The notes under the pieces: model-generated
What the model saw: only the letters and a program-made list of their open reading frames with translations
Told to the model about the DNA's origin: nothing
Databases searched by the model: none
Position numbers and translations under genes: made by a program
Part shown: piece after piece, positions 1 through 8,649 of the stretch
How positions within the stretch are numbered: the stretch's first letter is position 1
How the letters are laid out: each line of letters begins with the position of its first letter
Source: Hyphomicrobiales bacterium
GTDB lineage: Bacteria > Pseudomonadota > Alphaproteobacteria > Rhizobiales > JALURZ01
Direction of reading: 5' to 3'
Length of the DNA: 31,811 nucleotides
Assembly (NCBI GenBank): GCA_027058735.1
Contig: JALURZ010000103.1
Location: 1 to 31,811, forward strand

Positions 1-44
1 TTATTTCGGCGTCCCGGGCCAAAGAGCCCCGGACGCCGAAATAA
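1..44 (+). CDS. 3' end of an upstream gene (partial, uncertain)
   Basis: Reading frame 3 is open from the window edge to a TAA at 42-44 and encodes about 13 residues ending in Arg-Thr-Pro-Lys. It would stop 10 bp before the hda start, the spacing expected of an upstream operon partner. In related genomes the gene before hda is often a membrane permease of the AI-2E/PerM type, but 13 residues cannot show that. The whole stretch is also an inverted repeat, so the open frame may be fortuitous. Confidence 0.25.
   Translation, partial: ISASRAKEPRTPK
1..44. repeat. Long inverted repeat / hairpin just before hda
   Basis: Bases 1-14 are the exact reverse complement of 31-44. After one C/C mismatch (15/30), bases 16-19 pair with 26-29, leaving a 6-base loop (20-25). 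The stem starts with TTATTT and ends with AAATAA, so a T-rich tract follows the GC-rich stem when it is read on the minus strand, and an A-rich tract precedes it. It could act as a terminator or attenuator for the upstream gene, or as an mRNA-stabilising stem ahead of hda. The full element may extend beyond the window edge. Confidence 0.6.
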
Positions 45-54
45 CGGATCGGCC

Positions 55-747
55 ATGGCCGGCGGCGCGGATCAGTTGGCGTTTTCGTTTCCCCATCGCC
101 CGGCGCTGGGGCGCGAGGATTTTCTGGTCGCCGCCAGCAACGAGACCGCCGTGGCGATGATCGATGCGTGGCCGGAGTGGCCCTATCCGGCCATGGTTCT
201 GGTGGGGCCGCCGGGCAGCGGAAAGACCCATCTCGCCGAAGTCTGGCGGCGGCTATCGGAGGCGCGGGCGATACGGCCGGCCGACATTTCGCTGCAGCGC
301 ATGGCGGTGCCCGATGGCGCCACCGCGGTTCTGATTGAGGATCTGCCCGGCGCCAGCCTTGATGAGGCCGCGCTGTTCCACCTGATAAACCTGGTGCATG
401 AGCACGGCGGCAGCCTGCTGTTGACGGCGCGCGAGTTTCCCGCACGTTGGAATCTGGGCCTTGCCGATCTGGCGACCCGGTTGCAGGCCGCCCCGGCCAT
501 CGTGCTGGAGGAGCCCGACGATGCGCTGCTGCGCGCGGTGCTGGTGAAGCTGTTTGTGGACCGGCAGATCGCGGTCGGGGAACGGGTGCTGAACTATGTG
601 CTGATGCGCATGGAACGCTCCTTGTCGATGGCCAGCGAGCTTGTGGATGAACTCGACAGGCTGGCGCTGGCCGAACAGGCGCCCGTTTCACTCAGGCTGG
701 CGGCCCGCGCGCTTGAAGGTCTGGCGGGCGCGCCGGAGGAGAAATGA
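55..747 (+). CDS. hda: DnaA-like regulatory ATPase Hda (HdaA)
   Basis: This is a 230-residue AAA+ protein resembling the ATPase domain of DnaA without its DNA-binding domain. Hda proteins bind the DNA polymerase sliding clamp and stimulate ATP hydrolysis by DnaA, which limits re-initiation of replication. Seen in the sequence: an N-terminal clamp-binding-like motif QLAFSF (residues 7-12); the family-typical HRPALGREDFLV block; Walker A GPPGSGKT at 51-58; a Walker-B-like AVLIED at 91-96; and an Arg-rich helical lid toward the C-terminus. The ATG at 55 is chosen because the clamp motif follows directly, as in the family, although no strong ribosome-binding site precedes it. Its position just before ppk is usual for alphaproteobacteria. 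The chief alternative, a generic AAA+ ATPase, is unlikely given the motif order and length. Confidence 0.9.
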   Translation: MAGGADQLAFSFPHRPALGREDFLVAASNETAVAMIDAWPEWPYPAMVLVGPPGSGKTHLAEVWRRLSEARAIRPADISLQRMAVPDGATAVLIEDLPGASLDEAALFHLINLVHEHGGSLLLTAREFPARWNLGLADLATRLQAAPAIVLEEPDDALLRAVLVKLFVDRQIAVGERVLNYVLMRMERSLSMASELVDELDRLALAEQAPVSLRLAARALEGLAGAPEEK

Positions 748-814
748 TGTTTCCTTGCTGCGGCGAGACTCGTAAACCATGGCGAATTGGCGCGGGCCGC
801 AACCGGGCATCGTG

Positions 815-823
815 TGCTATACT
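815..823 (+). promoter_or_regulatory. Possible extended -10 promoter for ppk
   Basis: In the 140-bp hda-ppk gap, TGC followed by TATACT (818-823) fits an extended -10 element (TGn-TATAAT, one mismatch). I see no good -35 hexamer at 17 bp, which extended -10 promoters tolerate. A transcript starting near 830 would have a leader of about 58 nt before the ppk ATG. It would let ppk-ppx be expressed separately from hda. Confidence 0.4.
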
Positions 824-887
824 GTCACCGCGGGAGAAATGACGCCTGCGCCGCCCTGGAACGACCAGCCAAGACGAGAGTTGCCCG

Positions 888-3137
888 ATGGCCACCAAAC
901 CTGAACCCGGAAACGCCAGGGTGACGCGAAAACCGGCATTGTCGGCGGTTCGGCCGCGCGCGCCGGACAAGCGGCGGTTTGAGGTCCTGTCTGTCAGGCC
1001 GGACTCGCCGGAGCGCTTCATCAACCGCGAATTGTCGTGGCTGGATTTCAATACGCGGGTTCTGGAAGAAGCCCGCAACCCCAACCATCCGGTTCTCGAG
1101 CGGCTGCGGTTCCTGTCCATTTCGGCCACCAATCTCGATGAGTTCTACATGGTGCGGGTGGCGGGTCTGCGCGGGCAGATGAATGCGGGCATCACGACGC
1201 TTTCCCAGGACGGCCTGACGCCCGCCGCGCAGATCGAGGCGATCAACGATGTCGCCAGCGATCTCATGGCCGAGCAGTTCGTGCGCTGGGAAACGCTGGT
1301 CGGCGAACTGGCCGAAGCCGGCATCGTTCTGGCCGGCGTGGACGATTTGAGCGCGGCGGAGCGCCAATGGCTGGACCGTCATTTCCTCAGCCATATTTTT
1401 CCGATTCTCACGCCGCTGGCCGTCGATCCGGCCCATCCGTTTCCCTTCATTCCCAATCTGGGGCTGACCATGGCCCTTGACCTGAGGCGCGAGAGCGACG
1501 GCCACAGAATGAACGCGCTGCTGCCGCTGCCGGCGAAGCTCGACCGGTTCGTGCGGCTGCCGGGCGCGAAGGGCGAACGCCCGCGTGACGCCGTTGCGCG
1601 GTTCATAACGATCGAAACGATGATCGGGATGTATATCGGGCAACTGTTTCCGGGATACGAGACCCTCGGGCACGGCGTGTTCCGGGTCATCCGCGACAGC
1701 GATATCGAAATCGAGGAAGAGGCCGAAGATCTGGTGCGGCATTTTGAAACGGCGCTCAAGCGCCGCCGCCGGGGGTCCGTTATCCGCCTCGAGGTCGATA
1801 CCCGCATGCCGGACAATCTCAGGCGGTTCGTCAGCAACGAACAGGTGAGCGATTATCACAATGTCGTGCAAAGCGGCTTCGTGGGCTATGCGGACACGGC
1901 GCAGCTTATTCTCGATGAACGCCCGGACCTCAAATTCGTGCCCTACAATCCGCGCTTTCCCGAGCGCATCCGCGATCATGGCGGGGACTGCTTTGCCGCC
2001 ATCCGCGAAAAGGACCTTGTCGTTCACCACCCTTATGAATCGTTCAAGGTGGTGCTCCAGTTTCTGCGCCAGGCCGCCGCCGACCCCAATGTCATCGCCA
2101 TCAAGCAGACATTGTACCGCACCAGTTCGGATTCGCCGATCATCGCCGCCCTGACGGAAGCCGCCGAACGCGGCAAATCGGTCACGGCGCTGATTGAACT
2201 CAAGGCCAGATTCGACGAGGAGGCCAATATCCAGTGGGCCCGCGATCTGGAGCGCGCGGGCGTCCAGGTCGTGTTCGGTTTCATCGAACTGAAGACCCAC
2301 GCCAAGCTCAGCCAGGTCGTGCGCCAGGAGGGCGGGGGCCTGCGCACCTATGTTCACTTCGGCACCGGCAACTACCACCCCGTCAACGCCAGGATTTACA
2401 CCGATCTGTCGTTTTTTACCGCTGATCCGGCGCTGGGGCGCGACGCGGCGCGCCTGTTCAACTACATCACCGGCTATGCGGAGCCGCGCAACCTTGAGTG
2501 CATCGCGATTTCGCCCGTGTCCCTGCGTGAACGGCTGCTGGAGGGGGTGCGCAAGGAGATCGCGCACGCGGCCGCGGGCCGCCCGGCGCAGATCTGGGCG
2601 AAGATGAACTCGCTGGTCGATCCCGACGTCATCGATGCGCTGTACGAAGCCAGCGGCAAGGGCGTGCAGATCGATCTGATCGTGCGCGGAATCTGCTGCC
2701 TGCGGCCGGGTGTGCCGGGCCTGTCGGAAAACATCCGCGTCAAGAGCATTGTCGGGCGGTTTCTGGAACATGCCCGCGTGGTGTGTTTCGGTGCCGGCAA
2801 GGCGCTCCCCTCCGCGCAGGCCGATGTCTATATTTCGTCGGCCGACTGGATGCCCCGAAATCTCGACCGGCGGGTCGAGGCGCTGGTGCCGATCGTCAAT
2901 GAGACCGTGCATGAACAGATTCTCGACCAGATCATGGTGGCCAACATGATGGACAACCAGCAGAGCTGGACCCTGATGGCTGATGGAACATCCCGCCGCA
3001 TCGAGCCGGCCGATGGCGAGGAGCCGTTCAACCTGCACCAGTATTTCATGACCAACCCGTCCCTGTCGGGCCGCGGCGCGTCGCTGGAGGAAACCTATCC
3101 GCGTGCCTTTACAGCCCGCACAGCAAAAACCCGGTAA
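888..3137 (+). CDS. ppk: Polyphosphate kinase 1
   Basis: PPK1 reversibly transfers the gamma phosphate of ATP to inorganic polyphosphate. The 749-residue product is slightly longer than the usual 690-730 because of a basic N-terminal extension of about 45 residues. The N domain begins at FINRELSWLDFN. The two histidines of the phospholipase-D-like catalytic domains are visible: His471 in THAKLSQ (the autophosphorylated histidine in characterised PPK1s) and His628 in FLEHARV. The downstream block YISSADWMPRNLDRRVE is also diagnostic. The ATG at 888 is preceded by a weak purine-rich GAGAG. The 3' end overlaps the start of ppx by 35 bp, so the two are probably translationally coupled. Confidence 0.97.
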   Translation: MATKPEPGNARVTRKPALSAVRPRAPDKRRFEVLSVRPDSPERFINRELSWLDFNTRVLEEARNPNHPVLERLRFLSISATNLDEFYMVRVAGLRGQMNAGITTLSQDGLTPAAQIEAINDVASDLMAEQFVRWETLVGELAEAGIVLAGVDDLSAAERQWLDRHFLSHIFPILTPLAVDPAHPFPFIPNLGLTMALDLRRESDGHRMNALLPLPAKLDRFVRLPGAKGERPRDAVARFITIETMIGMYIGQLFPGYETLGHGVFRVIRDSDIEIEEEAEDLVRHFETALKRRRRGSVIRLEVDTRMPDNLRRFVSNEQVSDYHNVVQSGFVGYADTAQLILDERPDLKFVPYNPRFPERIRDHGGDCFAAIREKDLVVHHPYESFKVVLQFLRQAAADPNVIAIKQTLYRTSSDSPIIAALTEAAERGKSVTALIELKARFDEEANIQWARDLERAGVQVVFGFIELKTHAKLSQVVRQEGGGLRTYVHFGTGNYHPVNARIYTDLSFFTADPALGRDAARLFNYITGYAEPRNLECIAISPVSLRERLLEGVRKEIAHAAAGRPAQIWAKMNSLVDPDVIDALYEASGKGVQIDLIVRGICCLRPGVPGLSENIRVKSIVGRFLEHARVVCFGAGKALPSAQADVYISSADWMPRNLDRRVEALVPIVNETVHEQILDQIMVANMMDNQQSWTLMADGTSRRIEPADGEEPFNLHQYFMTNPSLSGRGASLEETYPRAFTARTAKTR

Positions 3138-4680
3138 GCGCACGAGCCGGCGCAAGGCCGGCGTCAAGGCCAGGTCCGGGCGCTCACAGGCGAAATCGTA
3201 CTGGTTTTCGCCCGTGTCGCTCGTCGATATCGGCTCCAATTCGGTGCGCCTCGTCATCTATGACGGCAAGAGGCGCTCTCCCACTCCCGTTTTCAACGAA
3301 AAAGTCCTGTGCGGCCTTGGACGCGGGATCGCGCTGAACGGCCTGCTCGGGGAGGAAGCGATCGGGCGCGCGCTGCTGGCGCTGAGACGGTTCGCCGCCA
3401 TATCCGCGCAGATGGGCGTGAGCGAAGTCCACGCCTTCGCCACCGCCGCTGCCCGTGACGCGGACAATGGCGCGGCGTTTATTGGCGATGCGCAGGCGGC
3501 TCTGGGGCATAAGATCAAGGTGCTGACCGGCAGGAAGGAAGCCCGGCTGGCCGCCTATGGGGTGATGGCGGGCATTCCCGGCGCCAGCGGGCTTGTTGGC
3601 GATCTTGGCGGCGGCAGTCTCGAACTGGTGGAAATCGACGACGGCAGGATCGGCAGTGGCATAACCCTGCCGCTCGGCCCCTTGCAGTTGCGCGATCTGT
3701 CCGCGGGGTCGGGGGAGCGGGCCGACCGGCTGATCGGCCAGGCGCTCGACGGGGTCGACTTTCTTTCGCGCCACAAGAAGAGCGCGTTTTACGCGGTCGG
3801 CGGGAGCTGGCGCAACCTCGCGCGCCTGCACATGGCCCAGACCCGTTATCCGCTGCACGTCCTGCAGCAATATGAAATGCCGGGCCCGGTGGCGCTGGGT
3901 ATCGCCGAATTCGTCGGCGCGCTGGAGCCCGACACCATTCAGGATGTCCATGCCATCAACCGCAAGCGCGCCGAAACCCTGCCGCTGGCCGCGCGCGTAT
4001 TGACGCAAATTCTCAAGCGGACCGGGGTTGGCAAGGTGGTCATATCCGCCTATGGCGCGCGCGAAGGCATGCTCTATTCCAAGCTGCCGGGAAAGGTGAA
4101 AAAACAGGATCCGCTGATGGCGGCCTGCAGGGATTTCGCCCGGCTTCGCGCCCGCTCGCCGGACTATGCCGATGAACTGCGCCGCTGGACCGACCAGTTA
4201 TTCGGCGCCAGGCCGAAATTGAGCGAAACCCCGGACCAGCGCCGGCTGCGCCATGCTTCGTGTTATCTGGCCGATATCGGCTGGCGGGCGCATCCTGATT
4301 ATCGCGGCGAGGAATCCATGACCATCGTGTCCCAGGCCTCCTTCGTCGGTGTCGATCATCCAGGCCGGGTGTTTCTGGCGCTCAGCGTGCTGTATCGCTA
4401 TGAGGGCCCGTGGAGCGAAAAAATCAATCCCGGGTTCAACGATCTTCTGAAAGATGACGCCGCCTTCCGGGCGCGCGTGATCAGCGCCGCCCAGCGTCTC
4501 GCCTTTGTGCTGGGGGGCGCCATGCCCGGCGTGCTGCCGCTGGTGAAACTCACCTTGACGCGCACCGCGCTGGAATTGCACCTGCCCGAAAAGCTTGCCG
4601 CACTGAAAGGCGAACGCCTGACCCGCCGGCTCTGCGATCTTGCCGAGGCGATCGGGCGAAATCCCGTAATCAGCGGCTAG
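3103..4680 (+). CDS. ppx: Exopolyphosphatase, Ppx/GppA family
   Basis: Ppx removes terminal phosphates from polyphosphate, opposing the kinase encoded just upstream; some family members instead act on pppGpp. The 525-residue product has the ASKHA-fold phosphate-binding signatures: SLVDIGSNSVRLVIYD from residue 39 (Asp42), FATAAARDADN, and GDLGGGSLELVEID. The C-terminal half (about residue 340 on) is the helical, HD-like domain of long Ppx proteins. The start used is GTG 3103, 13 bp after GGAGG (3086-3090) inside ppk. A later GTG at 3214 would remove the basic N-terminal tail and leave almost nothing before the catalytic strand, so it is less likely. The stop TAG is interlocked with the stop of convergent rnd in the tetranucleotide CTAG. 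Confidence 0.93.
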   Translation: MPLQPAQQKPGKRTSRRKAGVKARSGRSQAKSYWFSPVSLVDIGSNSVRLVIYDGKRRSPTPVFNEKVLCGLGRGIALNGLLGEEAIGRALLALRRFAAISAQMGVSEVHAFATAAARDADNGAAFIGDAQAALGHKIKVLTGRKEARLAAYGVMAGIPGASGLVGDLGGGSLELVEIDDGRIGSGITLPLGPLQLRDLSAGSGERADRLIGQALDGVDFLSRHKKSAFYAVGGSWRNLARLHMAQTRYPLHVLQQYEMPGPVALGIAEFVGALEPDTIQDVHAINRKRAETLPLAARVLTQILKRTGVGKVVISAYGAREGMLYSKLPGKVKKQDPLMAACRDFARLRARSPDYADELRRWTDQLFGARPKLSETPDQRRLRHASCYLADIGWRAHPDYRGEESMTIVSQASFVGVDHPGRVFLALSVLYRYEGPWSEKINPGFNDLLKDDAAFRARVISAAQRLAFVLGGAMPGVLPLVKLTLTRTALELHLPEKLAALKGERLTRRLCDLAEAIGRNPVISG

Positions 4681-5831
4681 TCCCCGGTATTGAGCAGAAC
4701 CACTTGGCCGTCTTTCATGGTGAGGCTGAGGGCGCCGTGCTTGAGCGCCAGGGCGTGCTTGCCAAACAGTTCGCGCCGCCAGCCCGAAAGCGCCGGCACG
4801 TCGGCCTTGTCGTCGGCCGCGATCTTTTCGAGATCCGGCACCGTGGCAATCAGTTTCTGCGCCACATGGTGCTTTTCGCTGGTGATGCGCAACACGACCT
4901 TCAGCATCTCCACCAGCCCGTTCGGGTTGGCGGGCGGCGGCCGTTTGCGGTCGGGTTCGGGCAGCTTTGAGGCATCCATGTCGCGCCCGGCCCTGACCGC
5001 GGCAATGATGCCGTCGGCAAAGCGGCTGCGCTCGTAGCCGCGCGGCACCGACCGCAGACGCGCCAGCGCCTGCTTGTCGGCGGGCGCCTGGAGGGCGATC
5101 TCGTTGATTGCATCATCGCGCAGGATCCGCCGCCGCGGTATGTCCTGGGCCTGGGCCTCGATGTCGCGCCATTTCGCCAGTTCCCGGAAAATGGCGAATG
5201 TCCGGGCGTTCCTGCCGCGAAACTTGATCCGCCGCCAGGCGTCTTCCGGGTCGGCCGAATAGGTGTCGGGCGATTCGAGAATGGCCATTTCTTCCGCCAG
5301 CCACGAGGCGCGTCCGGTCTGATCCAGCTTGGCCTTCAGTTGCAGATAGGCATCGCGCAGATGGGTCACGTCGCTCAGCGCATAGGCCAGTTGCTTTGCC
5401 GTCAGCGGCCGGTGCGCCCAGTCGGTGAAGCGGGACGACTTGTCGATCTGCGCGCCGACCAGCTTGCGAATCAGGTTTTCGTAGCCAACCGAATCGCCGA
5501 ACCCGCAGACCATGGCGGCGAGCTGGGTATCGAACAGTGGCGAGGGAATGACACCGGCCTGGTGATGGATGATTTCGATGTCCTGGCGCGCCGCGTGAAA
5601 GACTTTGACGATATCGGTGTCGGCCATCAGGTCGTAAAACGGTTTCAGATCAATGCCCCTGGCCAGAGGGTCAATAATGGCCTCGCCCTCCGGCGCGGCG
5701 ATCTGAACGAGGCAGAGCCGCGGCCAGAAGGTGGTTTCGCGGATAAATTCGGTATCGACCGTCACGAAGGGGGACGCGGCGAATTTTTCGCACATGCGCG
5801 CCAGCGCCCCGGTGTTCTCGATGATTTCCAT
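4677..5831 (-). CDS. rnd: Ribonuclease D
   Basis: RNase D is a 3'-to-5' exoribonuclease that matures tRNA and other small structured RNAs. The 384-residue protein has the DEDDy nuclease residues: Asp26 and Glu28 in VDTEFIRE, Asp84 in FHAARQDIEII, and Tyr150/Asp154 in YALSDVTHL. An HRDC-type helical domain follows at about 210-290 (PRRRILRDDAINEIA region), then a second, weaker helical domain, as in characterised RNase D. The ATG at 5831 places the first nuclease strand about 20 residues in, as expected. The gene is convergent with ppx (stop codons overlap by 2 bases) and divergent from the next gene. A small DNA exonuclease is an unlikely alternative, because the HRDC tail fits RNase D. Confidence 0.95.
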   Translation of the reverse strand: MEIIENTGALARMCEKFAASPFVTVDTEFIRETTFWPRLCLVQIAAPEGEAIIDPLARGIDLKPFYDLMADTDIVKVFHAARQDIEIIHHQAGVIPSPLFDTQLAAMVCGFGDSVGYENLIRKLVGAQIDKSSRFTDWAHRPLTAKQLAYALSDVTHLRDAYLQLKAKLDQTGRASWLAEEMAILESPDTYSADPEDAWRRIKFRGRNARTFAIFRELAKWRDIEAQAQDIPRRRILRDDAINEIALQAPADKQALARLRSVPRGYERSRFADGIIAAVRAGRDMDASKLPEPDRKRPPPANPNGLVEMLKVVLRITSEKHHVAQKLIATVPDLEKIAADDKADVPALSGWRRELFGKHALALKHGALSLTMKDGQVVLLNTGD

Positions 5832-6085
5832 GACCGTGATCTATATCGCAGCGCTCAAGGCCTGTCGCCCGGTTTATCGCGCACCCGGTGAGCCCGGTTA
5901 TGGCCCGCGCCGTTCGCATGCCAACAAAGTCGGCGGGACCAAAACATCCCGCCTCTTGTATATTGCCGGTTCGCCCTTAAGTATTCCAGTAGCAGAGACA
6001 TTTTCGGCTGCTTGTGGTAGCCTGCGAACGGCTGCTGCAAGTGTCCGGAATGCCGGCAGGGGACTGCGAGGAAAGGGCCTATCTC

Positions 6086-6676
6086 ATGCGATGGATCAAG
6101 TTTTTATTCGCCTGGATTGTGATTTTCGGGCTGATCGCTGCGGGCCTGTTGGGGATCGCCAATATTGGCAGTGCGGTGGCGGTGCAGCCTGGCGCCGGCG
6201 GCCAGGAAGAGGCCGCGGCCGGGGAGGTCCGCCTGAAACAGCTTGGCGAGGATGAGGCGGTCTTGTCGACGAGCGTGGGCAAGCTTGTCGGCGTGCGGCT
6301 GCGCAATCCGCTGAACGAGCTGGTGGGCTCCATCAAGGCGGTCGCGGCGGATGTCCGTAGCGCAAGGGTTTACGCGGTCATCGACTACAGCGCACCGCCG
6401 ATCGGGCGCACCAAGACCGTGATCGTGCCCATCTCCAAGATTGCCGCCCAGCCGGGCAAGGAAGAATACCGGCTCAATGTCGGGCGCTATCAGCTAGAGA
6501 ATGCGCCGGTCTATTCGGCTGGCGATTTCACCAGCACATTGCCGGCGCACTGGTCGAAGGGCAATCTGACCAAGCTGGTGTTCGCGGCGCCGAAAAAGGC
6601 TTCATCGGGCGATGCCGGCTTCCTCGACAGGTTCGTGCGCGGTCTGAAAGTCATCTGGTCGCGGATCACGTCCTGA
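6086..6676 (+). CDS. Secreted PRC-barrel-like protein of unknown function
   Basis: This 196-residue protein starts at ATG 6086, preceded at 6068-6077 by the strong ribosome-binding site GAGGAAAGGG. The frame stays open upstream, but the segment before the ATG has no conserved look. Residues 1-33 form a signal peptide or membrane anchor: a basic start (MRWIK), a hydrophobic core, and a plausible cleavage after AVA. The middle (SVGKLVGVRLRNPLNELVG and on through YAVIDYS) resembles the beta-rich PRC-barrel fold, often found in small envelope proteins of rhizobia and relatives. The rest is low in recognisable motifs. I cannot assign a function. It lies between rnd (divergent) and aspS (same strand, 142 bp downstream). 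Confidence 0.7.
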   Translation: MRWIKFLFAWIVIFGLIAAGLLGIANIGSAVAVQPGAGGQEEAAAGEVRLKQLGEDEAVLSTSVGKLVGVRLRNPLNELVGSIKAVAADVRSARVYAVIDYSAPPIGRTKTVIVPISKIAAQPGKEEYRLNVGRYQLENAPVYSAGDFTSTLPAHWSKGNLTKLVFAAPKKASSGDAGFLDRFVRGLKVIWSRITS

Positions 6677-6737
6677 TCCGGCTGCCGCGTTCTTTCCGCC
6701 CGTGCGCTCAAGGGCCGGCGCGCGCCGCCTCGCCATC

Positions 6738-6743
6738 TTGACA
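6738..6743 (+). promoter_or_regulatory. Possible -35 element of the aspS promoter
   Basis: A perfect TTGACA occurs 76 bp before the aspS start. The hexamer 17 bp downstream (6761-6766, GCTGTT) matches the -10 consensus poorly. Alphaproteobacterial housekeeping promoters often keep a strong -35 and a loose -10, so this remains a candidate only. The transcript would have a leader of roughly 45 nt. Confidence 0.4.
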
Positions 6744-6818
6744 AATCACCTGCCTCATGCGCTGTTCGCGCGGCGTTTTGCGTACTCCTTGCGCGCGGGC
6801 AACCGGGTTTTCCAGACG

Positions 6819-8597
6819 ATGCACCAATACCGGAGCCATACCTGCGGCGAACTGGCCGCCGGCGATGTCGGGCAAACGGTCCGGCTTTCCGGCTGGGTGC
6901 ACCGCGTGCGCGATCACGGCGGGCTGTTGTTCATCGACCTGCGCGATCACTACGGGCTGACCCAGTGTGTCGTGGAGCCGGACGCACCGTCCTTTTCGCT
7001 TGCCGAAACCGTGCGCGCGGAGTGGGTCATCCGGGTCGATGGCCGGGTCGATCCGCGCAGTGAGGATACGCTCAACCCGAACCTGCCCACCGGCGCGATC
7101 GAGGTGCGGATTTCCCGTCTCGAGGTGCTGTCGCAGGCCGGCGAACTGCCGCTGCCGGTGTTTGGCGAGCCCGACTATCCTGAAGATATCCGGCTCAAAT
7201 ACCGGTTTCTCGATTTGCGGCGCGACACCCTGCACGCCAACATCATGAAGCGCTCCGCGATCATCGCCTCGATCCGGCGGCGCATGGGGGAGGCCGGGTT
7301 TTTCGAGTTCCAGACGCCGATCCTGACGGCCTCGAGCCCTGAGGGCGCGCGCGACTTTCTGGTGCCCTCCCGGCTGCACCCGGGCAAGTTCTACGCCCTG
7401 CCGCAGGCGCCCCAGCAGTTCAAGCAACTGGTGATGATGGCCGGGTTTGACCGCTATTTCCAGATTGCGCCGTGTTTTCGCGATGAAGACGCGCGCGCCG
7501 ACCGAAGCCCCGGCGAGTTCTACCAGCTCGATATCGAAATGAGCTTCGTCACCCAGGAAGACGTCTTCGCGGCGGTCGAGCCGGTGCTGCGCGGGCTGTT
7601 TGAGGAATTTGGCGGGAACAAGCCGGTCACACCGTCCTTCCCGCGTATCGCCTATGGCGAGGCCATGCGCAAATACGGCTCCGACAAGCCCGATCTGCGC
7701 AACCCGATCGTCATGCAGGACGTGACGGAGACATTTCGCGGATCGGGTTTCAGGATTTTCGCCGGCATGATCGAAAAGGACGCGGCGGTCGAGGTCTGGG
7801 CGATCCCGGCGAAGGGCGGGGGATCCCGCGCGTTTTGCGACCGGATGAATTCCTGGGCCCAGGGCGAGGGCCAGCCCGGACTGGGCTATATTTTCTTTCG
7901 CGATGGCGAGGGCGCGGGCCCGGTGGCCAAAAACATCGGGGCCGAACGCACCGCGGCGCTCGCCGGACAACTTGGCCTGGGCGACGGGGATGCGGTGTTT
8001 TTCGTGTGCGGCGTGCCGAAAAAATTCGCCGAGTTCGCCGGGGCCGCGCGCGCGCGCGTGGGCGCGGAGTTGAAGCTGATCGACGAAGAGCGCTTCGAAT
8101 TCTGCTGGATTGTCGATTTTCCCATGTTCGAATGGAACGAAGAGGAAAAACGGGTTGATTTTTCGCACAATCCGTTTTCCATGCCCCAGGGCGGACTGGA
8201 GGCGCTGGAAACCAAAGACCCGCTGGACATTCTCGGCTACCAGTACGATATCGTGTGCAACGGCGTTGAACTGTCGTCCGGCGCGATCCGCAACCACCGC
8301 CCGGACATCATGAAAAAGGCGTTCGCGCTTGCCGGCCACGGCCCCGACGCGGTGGAAAAGGAATTCGGCGGCATGCTGCGCGCGCTCTCCTTCGGCGCGC
8401 CGCCCCATGGCGGCCTGGCGCCGGGCATCGACCGGATCGTGATGCTGTTATGCGGCGAGGAGAACCTGCGCGAGGTCACGCTTTTCCCCATGAACCAGCA
8501 GGCCGAAGATCTGCTCATGGGCGCGCCTTCGGATGTTTCGCCACGCCAGTTGCGCGATCTTCATATCAGGCTCGATCTGCCCAAGGCGGATCGCTAG
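6819..8597 (+). CDS. aspS: Aspartyl-tRNA synthetase, bacterial type
   Basis: This class II synthetase charges tRNA with aspartate. From ATG 6819 it has 592 residues, the normal bacterial length; the frame is open further upstream but that part is not conserved. In order: OB-fold anticodon-binding domain (about 15-110, with LSGWVHRVRDHGGLLFIDLR); class II catalytic core with motif 2 around CFRDEDARADRSPGEFYQLD; the bacterial GAD-type insertion (about 300-420); and motif 3 near GLAPGIDRIVMLL. The residue after RVRD is His33. In studied enzymes of this type, His at this position is associated with non-discriminating AspRS, which also charges tRNA-Asn for later amidation by GatCAB. That role is an inference here, because gatCAB is not in the window. 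Confidence 0.97.
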   Translation: MHQYRSHTCGELAAGDVGQTVRLSGWVHRVRDHGGLLFIDLRDHYGLTQCVVEPDAPSFSLAETVRAEWVIRVDGRVDPRSEDTLNPNLPTGAIEVRISRLEVLSQAGELPLPVFGEPDYPEDIRLKYRFLDLRRDTLHANIMKRSAIIASIRRRMGEAGFFEFQTPILTASSPEGARDFLVPSRLHPGKFYALPQAPQQFKQLVMMAGFDRYFQIAPCFRDEDARADRSPGEFYQLDIEMSFVTQEDVFAAVEPVLRGLFEEFGGNKPVTPSFPRIAYGEAMRKYGSDKPDLRNPIVMQDVTETFRGSGFRIFAGMIEKDAAVEVWAIPAKGGGSRAFCDRMNSWAQGEGQPGLGYIFFRDGEGAGPVAKNIGAERTAALAGQLGLGDGDAVFFVCGVPKKFAEFAGAARARVGAELKLIDEERFEFCWIVDFPMFEWNEEEKRVDFSHNPFSMPQGGLEALETKDPLDILGYQYDIVCNGVELSSGAIRNHRPDIMKKAFALAGHGPDAVEKEFGGMLRALSFGAPPHGGLAPGIDRIVMLLCGEENLREVTLFPMNQQAEDLLMGAPSDVSPRQLRDLHIRLDLPKADR

Positions 8598-8649
8598 CAT
8601 CCGCTTCGATCGGGCCATGAGCGCCGGGTGTGCCCGCGCCGCAGCACTT

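Noticed and set aside
744..842. 32-codon open frame overlapping the hda stop (ATGA)
   Set aside because: Translation-coupled geometry is suggestive, but the peptide is Arg/Cys-rich with no known relative and the frame crosses the presumed ppk promoter.
825..3257. Long open frame on the minus strand across ppk (about 810 codons)
   Set aside because: Antisense to a clear PPK1 with all catalytic residues. High third-position GC keeps the opposite frame open; the translation is His/Arg-rich, low in hydrophobic order and matches no family.
6708..8408. Long minus-strand open frame across aspS (about 566 codons)
   Set aside because: Shadow of aspS; composition typical of antisense translation of GC-rich genes and no ribosome-binding site or domain.
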